NCBI RefSeq assembly: GCF_900099995.1
Contig: NZ_FNCZ01000001.1
Coordinates: forward strand, 868,001-932,000
DNA: 64,000 nt
Reading direction: 5' to 3'
DNA from: Winogradskyella thalassocola
GTDB lineage: Bacteria; Bacteroidota; Bacteroidia; Flavobacteriales; Flavobacteriaceae
Part shown: positions 25,201 through 32,981 of the stretch, piece after piece
How the letters are laid out: every line of letters begins with the position of its first letter
Position numbering within the stretch: position 1 is the stretch's first letter
Program-made: the position numbers and the translations under genes
Notes under the pieces: model-generated
The model's input: the letters and a program-made list of their open reading frames with translations, nothing else
What the model was told of the DNA's origin: nothing
Database searches by the model: none

Positions 25201-25376
25201 TATTGGCCAAAGGAGTTGGTGCAGAAGGTAACAATTCAATTGGAACAGGAGCCGCAGGTGGTATGCTTATAGGAACCATTTTAGGAGTCTTCGTAATTCC
25301 AATTCTGTTTATTTTATTTCAGTGGTTACAAGAAAAAGTTTCAAGTAAACCCGCAGTACAAACTATTGAAAATTAA
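22239..25376 (+). CDS. RND multidrug efflux permease (HAE1/AcrB type)
   Basis: A 1045-residue inner-membrane proton-driven efflux pump, the usual AcrB length, with 12 predicted helices and two large periplasmic loops. The proton relay is intact: the Asp pair in GIVVDDAIVVVEAV (helix 4) and the Lys in GLLAKNAILIVEFAL (helix 10). The opening MLKTFIERPVLSTVISIIIV is typical. It works with the adaptor and outer-membrane factor that flank it. Substrates are likely hydrophobic drugs, dyes or detergents by family; specificity cannot be read from sequence. Confidence 0.97.
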   Translation: MLKTFIERPVLSTVISIIIVMLGVISITTLPIEEYPDIAPPTIKVTANYTGANAETVLESVIVPIEEQINGVEGMTYITSTASNTGTAEITVYFDQETDADIAAVNVQNRVARATPLLPSEVTQTGVVTQKQETSALMFISMYSENEDYDATFIQNYLKINVIPAVQRINGVGDVSVFSQQDYAMRIWLNPEKLASYNLIPSDVSAALAEQNLEAAAGSLGQNNGESFSYTLTYSGRFKDEAQYSNIVIKALGNGEFLRLKDIATIELDAQSYASNAMTLGKPAVFMGIFQTKGSNAQEIIENIKTTFQSIEKDLPEGLHISIPYDTSLFLNASIEKVISTLIEAFLLVFLVVFIFLQDFRSTLIPAIAVPVSIIGTFFFLNVFGYSINLLTLFALVLAIGIVVDDAIVVVEAVHAEMDEGEHNPKKATLIAMNEISGAIISITLVMAAVFIPVTFVTGPTGVFYEQFGVTLIIAILISAVNALTLSPALCALLLKTHEDDEELKGKGPLKRFYALFNRGFNATIDRYGKSLQLLYKRKWISGLLLVLAIIGIFYAAKTTPTGFVPNEDRGIIFANIELPAGASLDRTNAVANELYEKTKDLSGVTGVSFIKGSSLLSGAGSNFGIGFFELEDWDQRKDPSLASQAIIGKLFGIASTIPEANIIFFAPPSIRGFGNSSGFEVNLLDKFGGEFTDLDKANKEFSMALMKHPEIQYATSAFNTNYPQYEMEVNVPLAKEKGVPINSIFSTLQGYIGGVYASDFSKYGKQFRVYIQALPEDRADESALNSMYVRTDSGEMTPITQFVNLKRVYGPQSVTRFNLFNSTAITGATNDGFSTGDAIRVIEEEVTKLPSNYTVAYSGLTREEVNAGNQTTFIFILSILFVYFLLSAQYESYLLPFAVILSLPFGVFGAYISTKLFGLENNIYFQIALIMLIGLLAKNAILIVEFALQRRKNGETIVEAAIHGAMARLRPILMTSFAFILGLMPLVLAKGVGAEGNNSIGTGAAGGMLIGTILGVFVIPILFILFQWLQEKVSSKPAVQTIEN

Positions 25377-25381
25377 GAACT

Positions 25382-26800
25382 ATGACATCAATTATAAAAC
25401 ATAGAAATTTTAGCAAAGGAGCTTTATTATTAATCCTTGCGTTAACATTACAAAGCTGTTTTGTGGCTCAAGATTATGTGAGACCCGATATAGAAGCGGA
25501 AACCGAAGCACTTTACAGAACAGATAATTTATCAACAGACAGTGTATCCATTGCAGATGTATCTTGGAAAACATTATTTACTGATCAATACCTGCAGCAA
25601 TACATAGAAGAAGGTCTTCAGAATAATATGGACGTGCGTATGGCATTGCAACAAATATTAGCTGCTGAAGCGTATGCGAAACAAGGTAAAGCGGGTTATT
25701 TACCTAGTGTTAGTGTTGGTGCAAATGCAACACATCAAGAATTGTCAGAAAACAGTCAGTTTGGATCATTGTTTAGCGGAGGAATAGATACTTATGACAT
25801 TACTGCTAACCTCTCTTGGGAAGCCGATATTTGGGGTAAAATAAGAAGTAATAAAAGAGCAACGCAAGCAGGTTATTTGCAAAGTGTAGCTGGTCATCAA
25901 GTTGTGAAAACACAATTGATTTCTAGTATAGCGAACACGTATTACAACTTATTAGCTTTAGATGCACAATTAGAAATAACAAAGCAAACTATTGCCACAA
26001 GAGAAAGTGGAGTTGAAACTATAAAAGCGTTAAAGGACGCAGGCCAAGTAACACAGGTTGCTGTTGACCAAAATATAGCGCAATACAATAGTGCAAGAGC
26101 ATTACAGGTAGATATTGAAACGGCTATATTTAAAACCGAGAATACCTTAAGCATTTTATTAGGTAAATCAGGGCAGAATTTTGAAAGAAGTAGTTTAGAC
26201 ATTCAAAACATTGAACAAGACATTGTATTAGGAGTACCAGCAACCTTGTTGAGAAACAGGCCAGATGTAATGTCTGCTGAGTATGGGTTAATTCAATCTT
26301 TCGAACTCACTAATGTGGCTAAGGGTAACTTTTATCCCTCTTTAAAATTAACGGCTTCAGGAGGATTTCAAAGCTTAGAATTGGATAAATTATTAAATGC
26401 AAATTCTTTATTTGCGACTGTGGTTGGTGGATTAACACAACCGCTTTTTAATCAAAGGAAATTAAAAACGCAAAGAGAAGTGGCGATTGCACAACAAGAA
26501 CAGGCGTTGCTTCAGTTTAAAAAGACCTTGTTAGTTGCCGGTAATGAAGTCTCAAATGCCTTGTTTTCTTATGAAGCAGAAACCAAAAAATTCGAATTCA
26601 GAAAAAACGAAGTCGAAGCTTTGCGCACTGCTGAAGCCAATTCAGAAGAATTACTTAAAAATGGTTACGCTAACTATTTAGATTTATTAACAGCAAGACA
26701 AAGTGCCTTGAGTGCAGAGCTTAATATTATAGATAGCCAATTGCAACAATTAGTATCTATTGTAGATTTATACGAAGCACTTGGTGGTGGTTGGAGATAA
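25382..26800 (+). CDS. TolC-like outer-membrane efflux lipoprotein
   Basis: A 472-residue outer-membrane factor of the NodT/OprM type with a lipobox LTLQSC (Cys26), the opening FVAQDYVRPD typical of this family, and two repeats each with coiled-coil helices and barrel strands (about 80-280 and 290-470: LLRNRPDVMSAEYGL, then GNEVSNALFSYEAE). It completes the tripartite pump, starting 5 nt after the permease. The N-terminal Cys should carry lipid. Confidence 0.95.
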   Translation: MTSIIKHRNFSKGALLLILALTLQSCFVAQDYVRPDIEAETEALYRTDNLSTDSVSIADVSWKTLFTDQYLQQYIEEGLQNNMDVRMALQQILAAEAYAKQGKAGYLPSVSVGANATHQELSENSQFGSLFSGGIDTYDITANLSWEADIWGKIRSNKRATQAGYLQSVAGHQVVKTQLISSIANTYYNLLALDAQLEITKQTIATRESGVETIKALKDAGQVTQVAVDQNIAQYNSARALQVDIETAIFKTENTLSILLGKSGQNFERSSLDIQNIEQDIVLGVPATLLRNRPDVMSAEYGLIQSFELTNVAKGNFYPSLKLTASGGFQSLELDKLLNANSLFATVVGGLTQPLFNQRKLKTQREVAIAQQEQALLQFKKTLLVAGNEVSNALFSYEAETKKFEFRKNEVEALRTAEANSEELLKNGYANYLDLLTARQSALSAELNIIDSQLQQLVSIVDLYEALGGGWR

Positions 26801-26812
26801 GATAATTTAAAC

Positions 26813-27406
26813 ATGATTACTAAAGCGGCATTGTTAAAATGTTCTATTGAACAGTTTACCCAATTTGGGAGTAAGCATGTCACTTTAGATGATTTAGCAA
26901 ATGAGCTTGGCATATCAAAAAAAACAATTTATTCATTTTTTAAAAATAAAGAAGACCTCGTCACTAGCAGTGTAGAAAGTCTTATAAATGAATATAAGGA
27001 AGATATAAATAGGGTGATTAATAGTAAAGGTAAAGACCCTATTTTGAGTGTTATAATAATTTACCAGAGAGGGTTTGAGTATTTAAAATACTTTAAGCCC
27101 TCTTTTCTTTTTGGTATCGAAAAGTATTACCCCAAAGCAAATAAGCTATATACTGATTTTATTGAAGAATTAGGGAATAGTATTGTTTTAGACTTATTAA
27201 AAAAAGGTAAAGAACGAGGTGATATTAGAAAAGATGTTAATGTAGAATTAGTAGTGAAAATCTATTTTTTTAGAATTGATAATCTAGTGTTTAAAAAGAA
27301 TAATTTATTTGAGTCCTATTCAGAGCAAGAGCTCTTTAAGCATTTGGTGATTTATAACCTGCAAGGGATAATAAGTAGTGATTATTCTAATTCTTATTTT
27401 GAGTAG
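26813..27406 (+). CDS. TetR-family transcriptional regulator
   Basis: A 197-residue regulator with an N-terminal helix-turn-helix (about 10-55: KCSIEQFTQFGSKHVTLDD, then ELGISKKTIYSFFKNKEDL) and a helical ligand-binding domain. It starts 12 nt after the outer-membrane factor gene and is on the same strand, so it is probably the last gene of the efflux operon and could be a second controller of it, in addition to the GbsR/MarR-like gene at the front. Confidence 0.9.
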   Translation: MITKAALLKCSIEQFTQFGSKHVTLDDLANELGISKKTIYSFFKNKEDLVTSSVESLINEYKEDINRVINSKGKDPILSVIIIYQRGFEYLKYFKPSFLFGIEKYYPKANKLYTDFIEELGNSIVLDLLKKGKERGDIRKDVNVELVVKIYFFRIDNLVFKKNNLFESYSEQELFKHLVIYNLQGIISSDYSNSYFE

Positions 27407-27412
27407 AATATT

Positions 27413-27420
27413 TACTTTTG
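27413..27420 (+). promoter_or_regulatory. -7 promoter element, near-leaderless
   Basis: TACTTTTG ends 4 nt before the ATG at 27425, implying a leaderless mRNA. Confidence 0.55.
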
Positions 27421-27424
27421 CAAT

Positions 27425-27820
27425 ATGAAAAAAGACATAAAAATTCCAGAAGTTAAGGATGTTCATGTTGCGGTTGTGCAAGAAGAGCATTTAGAATATA
27501 AAACGCAAGATTGGAATGCCTATATCATTAACAATAGCGATAATGACTTAGACACAGTACTTATTGTTACAAGAGGTTATAATGATAAAAAATTAACTCC
27601 TGTAATGCGACACACCATTGCAAAACTACCTGCAAGAAGTTACGCTAAAATTGAATATCTACAAGAGAAGGTTTTAGAGCTAAATAATGAGTTTAAAATT
27701 ACGTTTTTTGAAGGTAACCAAATGTTTGATAAAACGTATGTATTCAGGAAAAACACCATCAATGAAAAAGCTTTGCAGGCCATTCCTTTGATGCAGTTGA
27801 AAGGGGTTTTGGTAAAGTAA
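27425..27820 (+). CDS. Conserved small protein of unknown function
   Basis: A soluble 131-residue protein that looks like an all-beta single domain: KDVHVAVVQEEHLEYKTQDW, AYIINNSDNDLDTVLIVTRGY, LPARSYAKIEYL, NEFKITFFEGNQMFDKTYVFR. I do not recognise the family and no function is claimed. It has its own promoter directly before the ATG. A GCAGGAA hairpin repeat begins 3 nt after the stop. Confidence 0.7.
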   Translation: MKKDIKIPEVKDVHVAVVQEEHLEYKTQDWNAYIINNSDNDLDTVLIVTRGYNDKKLTPVMRHTIAKLPARSYAKIEYLQEKVLELNNEFKITFFEGNQMFDKTYVFRKNTINEKALQAIPLMQLKGVLVK

Positions 27821-27822
27821 AA

Positions 27823-27840
27823 TTCCTGCAAAGGCAGGAA
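27823..27840. repeat. REP-like hairpin repeat (copy 1)
   Basis: TTCCTGC-AAAG-GCAGGAA followed by TCTC. The same unit, one base different in the left arm, occurs at 55715-55732, in the same orientation. Both copies lie in intergenic DNA. Confidence 0.7.
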
Positions 27841-27917
27841 TCTCTTAGTATATAAGCTATAGTAATAAATGTTAGCTAAATAGCGTAAATAAGTACTTAG
27901 GTATTAAAACATTGGCT

Positions 27918-27934
27918 TTTCGCTAATAGCGAAA
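27918..27934. other. Hairpin in the convergent gap before gpsA
   Basis: TTTCGCT-AAT-AGCGAAA, 7-bp perfect stem. It could serve as a weak terminator between the convergent genes, although a clear T run is missing. Confidence 0.35.
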
Positions 27935-27958
27935 GTCTAATAGCTAAAAACCATATTT

Positions 27959-28960
27959 TTAATCCAATTTATCTGTTAGTTTTTGAAATACTTTTTTAGC
28001 ATCCTTCCCTTCATATAAAATATCGTAAACGGCATTTATAATAGGAAGTTGCGTTTTTTTCTTGTTCTTTTTATTTAATTCAAATGCACTTTTTGTGGCG
28101 TAGTAACCCTCTGCAACCATATTCATTTCCATTTGTGCAGATTTTACGGTGTAACCTTTACCAATCATATTTCCGAACATTCGATTTCGAGAAAAAACAG
28201 AATAGCCCGTCACTAATAAATCGCCTAAGTAAGCCGAGTTATTAATGTTACGTTTCATCTTGTGCATCTTTTTGATAAAGCGTTTCATTTCTCTAATAGA
28301 GTTACTCATTAAGACACTCTGAAAATTGTCGCCATAACCTAAGCCATGAGCGATTCCGGCAGCAATAGCATAAATATTTTTTAACATTACAGCGTATTCT
28401 ATACCAATAACATCATCACTTGTTTTGGTTTTAATGTAATCGCTCGATAAATTATTGGCGATGGCTTGTGCTTTTTTAGCATCGTCACAAGCAATGGTTA
28501 AATAGGATAAACGCTCTAAAGCCACCTCCTCTGCGTGGCAAGGGCCTGCGATAACAGCAATATTTTCAAACGGTATATTGTATTCATCATGAAATTGCTC
28601 ACCAACTAGTTTGCCTGTTTCTGGCATAATACCTTTTACAGCAGAAACGATAGTTTTTTTGCTAATATCAACGGTTAGTTTTTTTAATTCGGCATGAATA
28701 AAAGCTGAAGGAATAACAAAAATTAATACATCCGCCCAACTTGCTATTTCGTTAATATCATTACTCAGTTTTAGTTGTTCGGTTTTAAACTCAACCGAAC
28801 TTAAATAACTTGGATTATGTTGTTCTTTTAAGATGTGTTCTTTAGCGTAAACACTTCGCATATACCAACCCACTTCATCTAGGTTTTCACAAAGCATTTT
28901 CACAATGGCTGTAGCCCAACTTCCTGCACCAAAAACGGCATATTTTGTTGTATCACTCAT
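27959..28960 (-). CDS. gpsA: Glycerol-3-phosphate dehydrogenase [NAD(P)+]
   Basis: A 333-residue cytoplasmic enzyme that reduces dihydroxyacetone phosphate to sn-glycerol-3-phosphate for phospholipid synthesis. The N-terminal Rossmann motif is GAGSWATA (GxGxxxxx), and the conserved KNIYAIAAGIAHGLGYGDN and LGDLLVTGYS with the downstream R/N motif (SRNRMFG) are typical of GpsA. The frame extends nine codons upstream to 28987, but a TAACTTTG promoter element overlaps that stretch at 28985-28992, so the ATG at 28960 is the start. Confidence 0.95.
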   Translation of the reverse strand: MSDTTKYAVFGAGSWATAIVKMLCENLDEVGWYMRSVYAKEHILKEQHNPSYLSSVEFKTEQLKLSNDINEIASWADVLIFVIPSAFIHAELKKLTVDISKKTIVSAVKGIMPETGKLVGEQFHDEYNIPFENIAVIAGPCHAEEVALERLSYLTIACDDAKKAQAIANNLSSDYIKTKTSDDVIGIEYAVMLKNIYAIAAGIAHGLGYGDNFQSVLMSNSIREMKRFIKKMHKMKRNINNSAYLGDLLVTGYSVFSRNRMFGNMIGKGYTVKSAQMEMNMVAEGYYATKSAFELNKKNKKKTQLPIINAVYDILYEGKDAKKVFQKLTDKLD

Positions 28961-28984
28961 AGAGATTAAATCAGTTTTGTATAT

Positions 28985-28992
28985 CAAAGTTA
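28985..28992 (-). promoter_or_regulatory. -7 promoter element for gpsA
   Basis: TAACTTTG on the minus strand, 24 nt before the ATG at 28960; it excludes the longer start at 28987. Confidence 0.5.
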
Positions 28993-29120
28993 CGGAAAAT
29001 TTATAGAATTATTCGAGCTAAAACCATGTTAACGCTTCGTTCTTTTAAGACGTTGTAGATGTGAAAACAACTAGAACAAATTTGCTTTTTGTATGCGTTC
29101 AAATAGCTTCAGAATATTTT

Positions 29121-29137
29121 TTGGCACACGTTTTGAA
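29121..29137 (+). promoter_or_regulatory. Sigma-54-like promoter
   Basis: TTGGCACACGTTTTGAA has GG at 29123-29124 and G at 29135, the GG-N10-G spacing of a -24/-12 promoter, and TGGCAC-N5-TTG agreement with the consensus, except that the -12 dinucleotide is GA instead of GC. It is 35 nt upstream of the lipoprotein ATG. Confidence 0.4.
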
Positions 29138-29171
29138 ACTGTATAAGTAATAACCCTAAAACCGTTAGATT

Positions 29172-30128
29172 ATGAAGACTATAAAACTACTATTAGGATT
29201 TGCATTTATGGCAACAGTATTTACATCATGTTATGTAGAGGAAACACATTATATAGACGAACCTGCAATTTCGTTAAATCAGTTATTAAATTCTTACGAT
29301 TTATGGTATGTCGATATTAATGCTACAGAAGGTTATGGTGAAACACCATTTATGCAAATTGCGTTTACGTTATCTTTTGATAATGGCCGTTTGTATGCAA
29401 ATAATAATTTGGTTGACTTTGGAAGTCAAGGTAACGGTTATGGTGTTCAAATAGGGAATTACGATGCCTATGATATGATATTAGATGTAGACCATGTTAT
29501 TGATGGTTACGATAGTTTTGATGTGTACCAGGTAGATAACAATACGATTGAATTATACAATCCTTATAATGACACGTCTTATTTTTTAGATGGTTACCAA
29601 AAATCTAATTTCGATTATGATTTTATCTTCTACGATAACATTCATTATTTCTTACAAGAATATGAAGCTTGGGAAAAAACATATACCAGTAATTATGGAG
29701 CACTCAATGATTTTGATGACGAGAACTATTTACAGTTTTTATCTGGTGGAAACGATGCTACATTTAGAAGTTCTCAAGATCAAAACGTCTATAATACAAA
29801 TAATATCTATTGGGATTTTGTAGGTGATTATGGAGTAGGAGATGTCTCTGGAACGCGGTACTTAAAAACATTAACATTAGATTATGATTTCTTCAGCAAT
29901 GAATACTTCGAATTGAGCGTTATTAATGATAGTACAATAGAGTTGTTTCATGCAAATTCTGGTACCCTGTACGAATTTAGAGGAAGTGGCTATATACAGT
30001 ATTACAGAAGCACAGATGCAGAAGGGAAGTCAACTACAGAAGTTGATAGGTTTAAAAAACGTAAGCAAAACACAAAGAAAGTAGAAAATAATAGAACAAA
30101 TACACGAAACACCTTAGAGTCAATTTAA
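29172..30128 (+). CDS. Lipoprotein with two similar beta-rich halves, function unknown
   Basis: A 318-residue predicted lipoprotein (Cys20 in VFTSC), rich in Asp, Asn and Tyr. The region about 30-145 and the region about 160-285 look like an internal repeat: YDSFDVYQVDNNTIELYN in the first half matches NEYFELSVINDSTIELFH in the second, and DLWYVDINATEG resembles NIYWDFVGDYGVG. Each half could be a small lipocalin-like barrel, but that is inference. The C-terminal tail (from about 285) is basic and disordered. A candidate sigma-54 promoter precedes it and a terminator follows it, so it stands alone. Confidence 0.75.
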   Translation: MKTIKLLLGFAFMATVFTSCYVEETHYIDEPAISLNQLLNSYDLWYVDINATEGYGETPFMQIAFTLSFDNGRLYANNNLVDFGSQGNGYGVQIGNYDAYDMILDVDHVIDGYDSFDVYQVDNNTIELYNPYNDTSYFLDGYQKSNFDYDFIFYDNIHYFLQEYEAWEKTYTSNYGALNDFDDENYLQFLSGGNDATFRSSQDQNVYNTNNIYWDFVGDYGVGDVSGTRYLKTLTLDYDFFSNEYFELSVINDSTIELFHANSGTLYEFRGSGYIQYYRSTDAEGKSTTEVDRFKKRKQNTKKVENNRTNTRNTLESI

Positions 30129-30201
30129 AGATGTTCTAAGTGATATTTAAAAAACGATAGATCAAATAAATGAAACTAAATTTGGTTGGTTATTTAGTTT
30201 C

Positions 30202-30245
30202 AAAACGCTCAGTTAAAACACTTGTTTTTACTGGGCGTTTTTCTT
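30202..30245 (+). terminator. Rho-independent terminator
   Basis: AACGCTCAGT paired with ACTGGGCGTT (one G-U), followed by T-rich sequence. It lies between convergent genes. Confidence 0.75.
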
Positions 30246-30246
30246 T

Positions 30247-30852
30247 TTAATACGTTGAGTTATCATCCGAATTATTTTTCCATTGTATCAGTCGAGATAA
30301 CACGCTATCATCAGTGCCATATCTTCTAAATGAACCGGTTCGGTCATCGACAAATGCATTAAGAATTCTATCGCTAATTTTATCAATAAATAAGAAGTTT
30401 AATGCGTCTTTAACAATAGTAAATGGGGTTAATAGAAAACCTTTTCCAGACCACCACCCTGCAAAAAATGTAATTGCGATAGCATTTAATTTCGCTGTTT
30501 TTCCACAGCTTGCACAAAGGATTTGTTCATCCCTAGACGAGCTAGTTCCAATTAAAAATGACTTTACCGTATGGGTTTCAAAACCAAATAATTTAGTTTT
30601 TTCTAAACATTTTGGACAGTGTTGATTTTGAATTTTTAGAATGAGATTACGACGCTCTAAACCCTCAAATGATTTAGTTTCCGAATCAATCCAACTAATA
30701 AGACTTAGGTTTAGCTGTCGTCTTATAATTTCATCCTTTAAGACATTAAGGATCTCTCTTCTTAAACCTTTAGATTCGTTTCTTGCTATATTTTCAATTT
30801 TCGCATCCGGAAAACATTTATAGTTTTTCCTTACCTCTTCAATACTATACAT
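30247..30852 (-). CDS. Zinc-motif membrane protein of unknown function
   Basis: A 201-residue protein. A zinc-ribbon-like pair CPKC (about residues 79-82) and CASCG (about 113-117) lies before a hydrophobic region (about 125-155: AIAITFFAGWWSGKGFLLT), and the tail is polar. The N-terminal part is helical and charged (RKNYKCFPDAKIENIARNES). The product would be anchored in the inner membrane with the zinc domain on the cytoplasmic side. I do not recognise a named family. It is 8 nt upstream of the thioredoxin-like gene stop in minus orientation, so transcription read-through from its own start is possible. Confidence 0.65.
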   Translation of the reverse strand: MYSIEEVRKNYKCFPDAKIENIARNESKGLRREILNVLKDEIIRRQLNLSLISWIDSETKSFEGLERRNLILKIQNQHCPKCLEKTKLFGFETHTVKSFLIGTSSSRDEQILCASCGKTAKLNAIAITFFAGWWSGKGFLLTPFTIVKDALNFLFIDKISDRILNAFVDDRTGSFRRYGTDDSVLSRLIQWKNNSDDNSTY

Positions 30853-30859
30853 TCAAATT

Positions 30860-32161
30860 TTACAACTCCTTCAATAAAACTTCTAATTGCTCAATGCCAT
30901 AAGGCTTAGCGATAATATGTTTTGAAGCATCTAATATAAAATACATTGGCGTCGCAGAAATGCCGTAGGTTTTTACAATTGGATTATCCCATTTTTCTAA
31001 TCCAATTTGATGAATAAAATCGGGGTAGTTTTCTTTTTGTCTTTCCCAGTCTCTAGAGTTATCCTCTAATCCAAAAGCAACCACCTTTAGATTGGGTTTG
31101 TTTGCAACCATTTCTCTCACCTGTGGTAATTCGCTTAGACAATGACTACAACCACTACTCCAAAAAACAAGCAAGTAGTTTTCTGCACTTTCTAATTGAT
31201 GTAAGCTTGTTTTTTTGCCATCTAAAGTGATTTCAAAATTGGGGGCTTTAGATCCGATTGATGTGTTTTTAAAAGAAATAACCATATCCTTTAAAACTTT
31301 ATTGTTAGTAGATTTTGCTAATTCTAATAAGTAACTATCTGTAATATAATTGGCAATATTGTTATTGTTTAATGCCACAAAACGCTGCCAAAGCATTTCT
31401 AATAGGCTCGTTTTAATACTTAAGTCGTCATTACTAATAGCGGCTGCTACATCATCAATATGTTGTTTATAGGTAGCTTCACTAGGATCTGCAACCATAT
31501 TAAAAACATAAGCCGTTACGCGATCTATTAAGTATGAAGAACTTTGAAGTAGATAATCGCTAAAATCAACCTGACTTAAATAATGCTGTTTAAGGTTTTC
31601 AGAATACGTTGTAATACCTTCGTATTGTGTTGGAATATAAGGTCGGTTGGCTTTTATGAACTTGAAAACCAATTTATTCTTAGCTAATTCTTCATAAGCC
31701 GTTTGTGTGTCTTTTAAGGTTTTAAAAATAGCAGTAAAACCTTTTTCATCATTATTTTCTTTGGAGTAATAATTACTAATGGTTTGATTCACCATTTCTA
31801 TACTTTTTAGGTAAGAGGTCCATAGTTTGTTTTCTTCAGATTTAGTGAATTCAACACCTTTATCATTGCTAAAATTAAACGCTACAGTTTCTTTTCCATC
31901 ATAGATAAAATCGAAATTATTTTCTTCTGGTGGAGTCGCATAAACAATTTTGTAAATACCTGGTGCTACTGTAGAATCTAATTGAATTTCAAAATTACCA
32001 ATACTATCTAATTGTCCTCTATTAACGTAATTCGCACTTTCTGGTGTAGCATGATATAGAAAAGCATAGCTAAAATCTTCAGCTGGTAAAAATGTGCCTT
32101 TTACACTTTGAGCTTGTAATAGTAAGGGTAAAACGAAAAGTAGGATTAATAATTTTTTCAT
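30860..32161 (-). CDS. TlpA-like thioredoxin-fold protein with N-terminal DUF4369-like region
   Basis: A 433-residue exported protein with signal peptide (about 1-18, LLLQAQS). The N-terminal half (about 20-290) is a beta then helical region like those preceding thioredoxin domains in Bacteroidota proteins. The C-terminal domain (about 297-433) has the thioredoxin fold with active site WSSGCSHCLSELPQ (CxxC) and the cis-Pro in GISATPMYF. It is probably periplasmic and acts on disulfides of exported proteins. Upstream (30247) and downstream (32196) genes share its strand. Confidence 0.88.
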   Translation of the reverse strand: MKKLLILLFVLPLLLQAQSVKGTFLPAEDFSYAFLYHATPESANYVNRGQLDSIGNFEIQLDSTVAPGIYKIVYATPPEENNFDFIYDGKETVAFNFSNDKGVEFTKSEENKLWTSYLKSIEMVNQTISNYYSKENNDEKGFTAIFKTLKDTQTAYEELAKNKLVFKFIKANRPYIPTQYEGITTYSENLKQHYLSQVDFSDYLLQSSSYLIDRVTAYVFNMVADPSEATYKQHIDDVAAAISNDDLSIKTSLLEMLWQRFVALNNNNIANYITDSYLLELAKSTNNKVLKDMVISFKNTSIGSKAPNFEITLDGKKTSLHQLESAENYLLVFWSSGCSHCLSELPQVREMVANKPNLKVVAFGLEDNSRDWERQKENYPDFIHQIGLEKWDNPIVKTYGISATPMYFILDASKHIIAKPYGIEQLEVLLKEL

Positions 32162-32195
32162 GTATTGTATGTTTTATAAAATTGTTTGCTAATTG

Positions 32196-32909
32196 TTATT
32201 TTATTTTTCGGCCTTTTATTCCGGTGGCGCAACCGTAAAAATAATTGATATATTCGACTTCAAAATTATCTCTTTTAAAAATTTGAAAAGCATTTTTAGA
32301 ATTGCCGAATGCTTCTGTATAAATACCTAACATTTTATAAGTTTCAGGACTTCCTAAAAAGAGCTTGCCTAATAGTGGAACGACTTTTTTTAAGTAAAAC
32401 ATATAAAATGGCTTTAAAAGATTATTTTTTGGAACAGATACATCAATTAAGGAAAACGTTCCATTTGGTTTTAATAGTCTATCAATTTCATTAGCTAAAG
32501 CATTTATTTGTTCTACATTAAAGGTCTTTAAACCAAATCCGGAAATAATATAATCTGCAGATTCACTTTCTATTGAATTATGAAATACATCCTCCTTTAA
32601 AACGGTAATGTTTGAATGTGGAAATTTCAATTTGTTATTCTCTGCATGTTTAATCATTTCAGCTGAAAAATCTACAGCGATAAGTTCTGAATTCATAGTG
32701 CTTTTATGGAGAACATGCTTCCAACATTCCCCCATGCCTGTCATTAAATCCACGACTACTTTTCCATCTTCAATGTTAATTTCTTCAACACATCGTTTTC
32801 TCCAACGTTCACTAAATCCAAATGATGTTATATAATTCATATAGGCATACGAACTAGACATTTTATCAAATAGCTTTTCGACGAATTTTGGTTCGTAAAT
32901 TTCTTTCAT
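32196..32909 (-). CDS. SAM-dependent methyltransferase (UbiE-like)
   Basis: A 237-residue class I methyltransferase. The SAM-binding motif is VVDLMTGMGECWKHV (motif I, in place of the usual DxGxGxG), with LIAVDFSAEMIKHAE and ADYIISGFGLKTFN following. The general shape and FVEKLFDKMSSSYAYMNYI at the N-terminus resemble the UbiE/COQ5 family, which methylates menaquinone or ubiquinone precursors. Motif I lacks one glycine at a usual position (TGMGE), so it may be a more distant family member; the substrate is not assigned. Confidence 0.75.
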   Translation of the reverse strand: MKEIYEPKFVEKLFDKMSSSYAYMNYITSFGFSERWRKRCVEEINIEDGKVVVDLMTGMGECWKHVLHKSTMNSELIAVDFSAEMIKHAENNKLKFPHSNITVLKEDVFHNSIESESADYIISGFGLKTFNVEQINALANEIDRLLKPNGTFSLIDVSVPKNNLLKPFYMFYLKKVVPLLGKLFLGSPETYKMLGIYTEAFGNSKNAFQIFKRDNFEVEYINYFYGCATGIKGRKIK

Positions 32910-32981
32910 GCTTAAAATTCATTTACACCTAAATGCCTTCAACAATTAAGCCATTATAGTGCTATATCTCCTTTTTAGATC

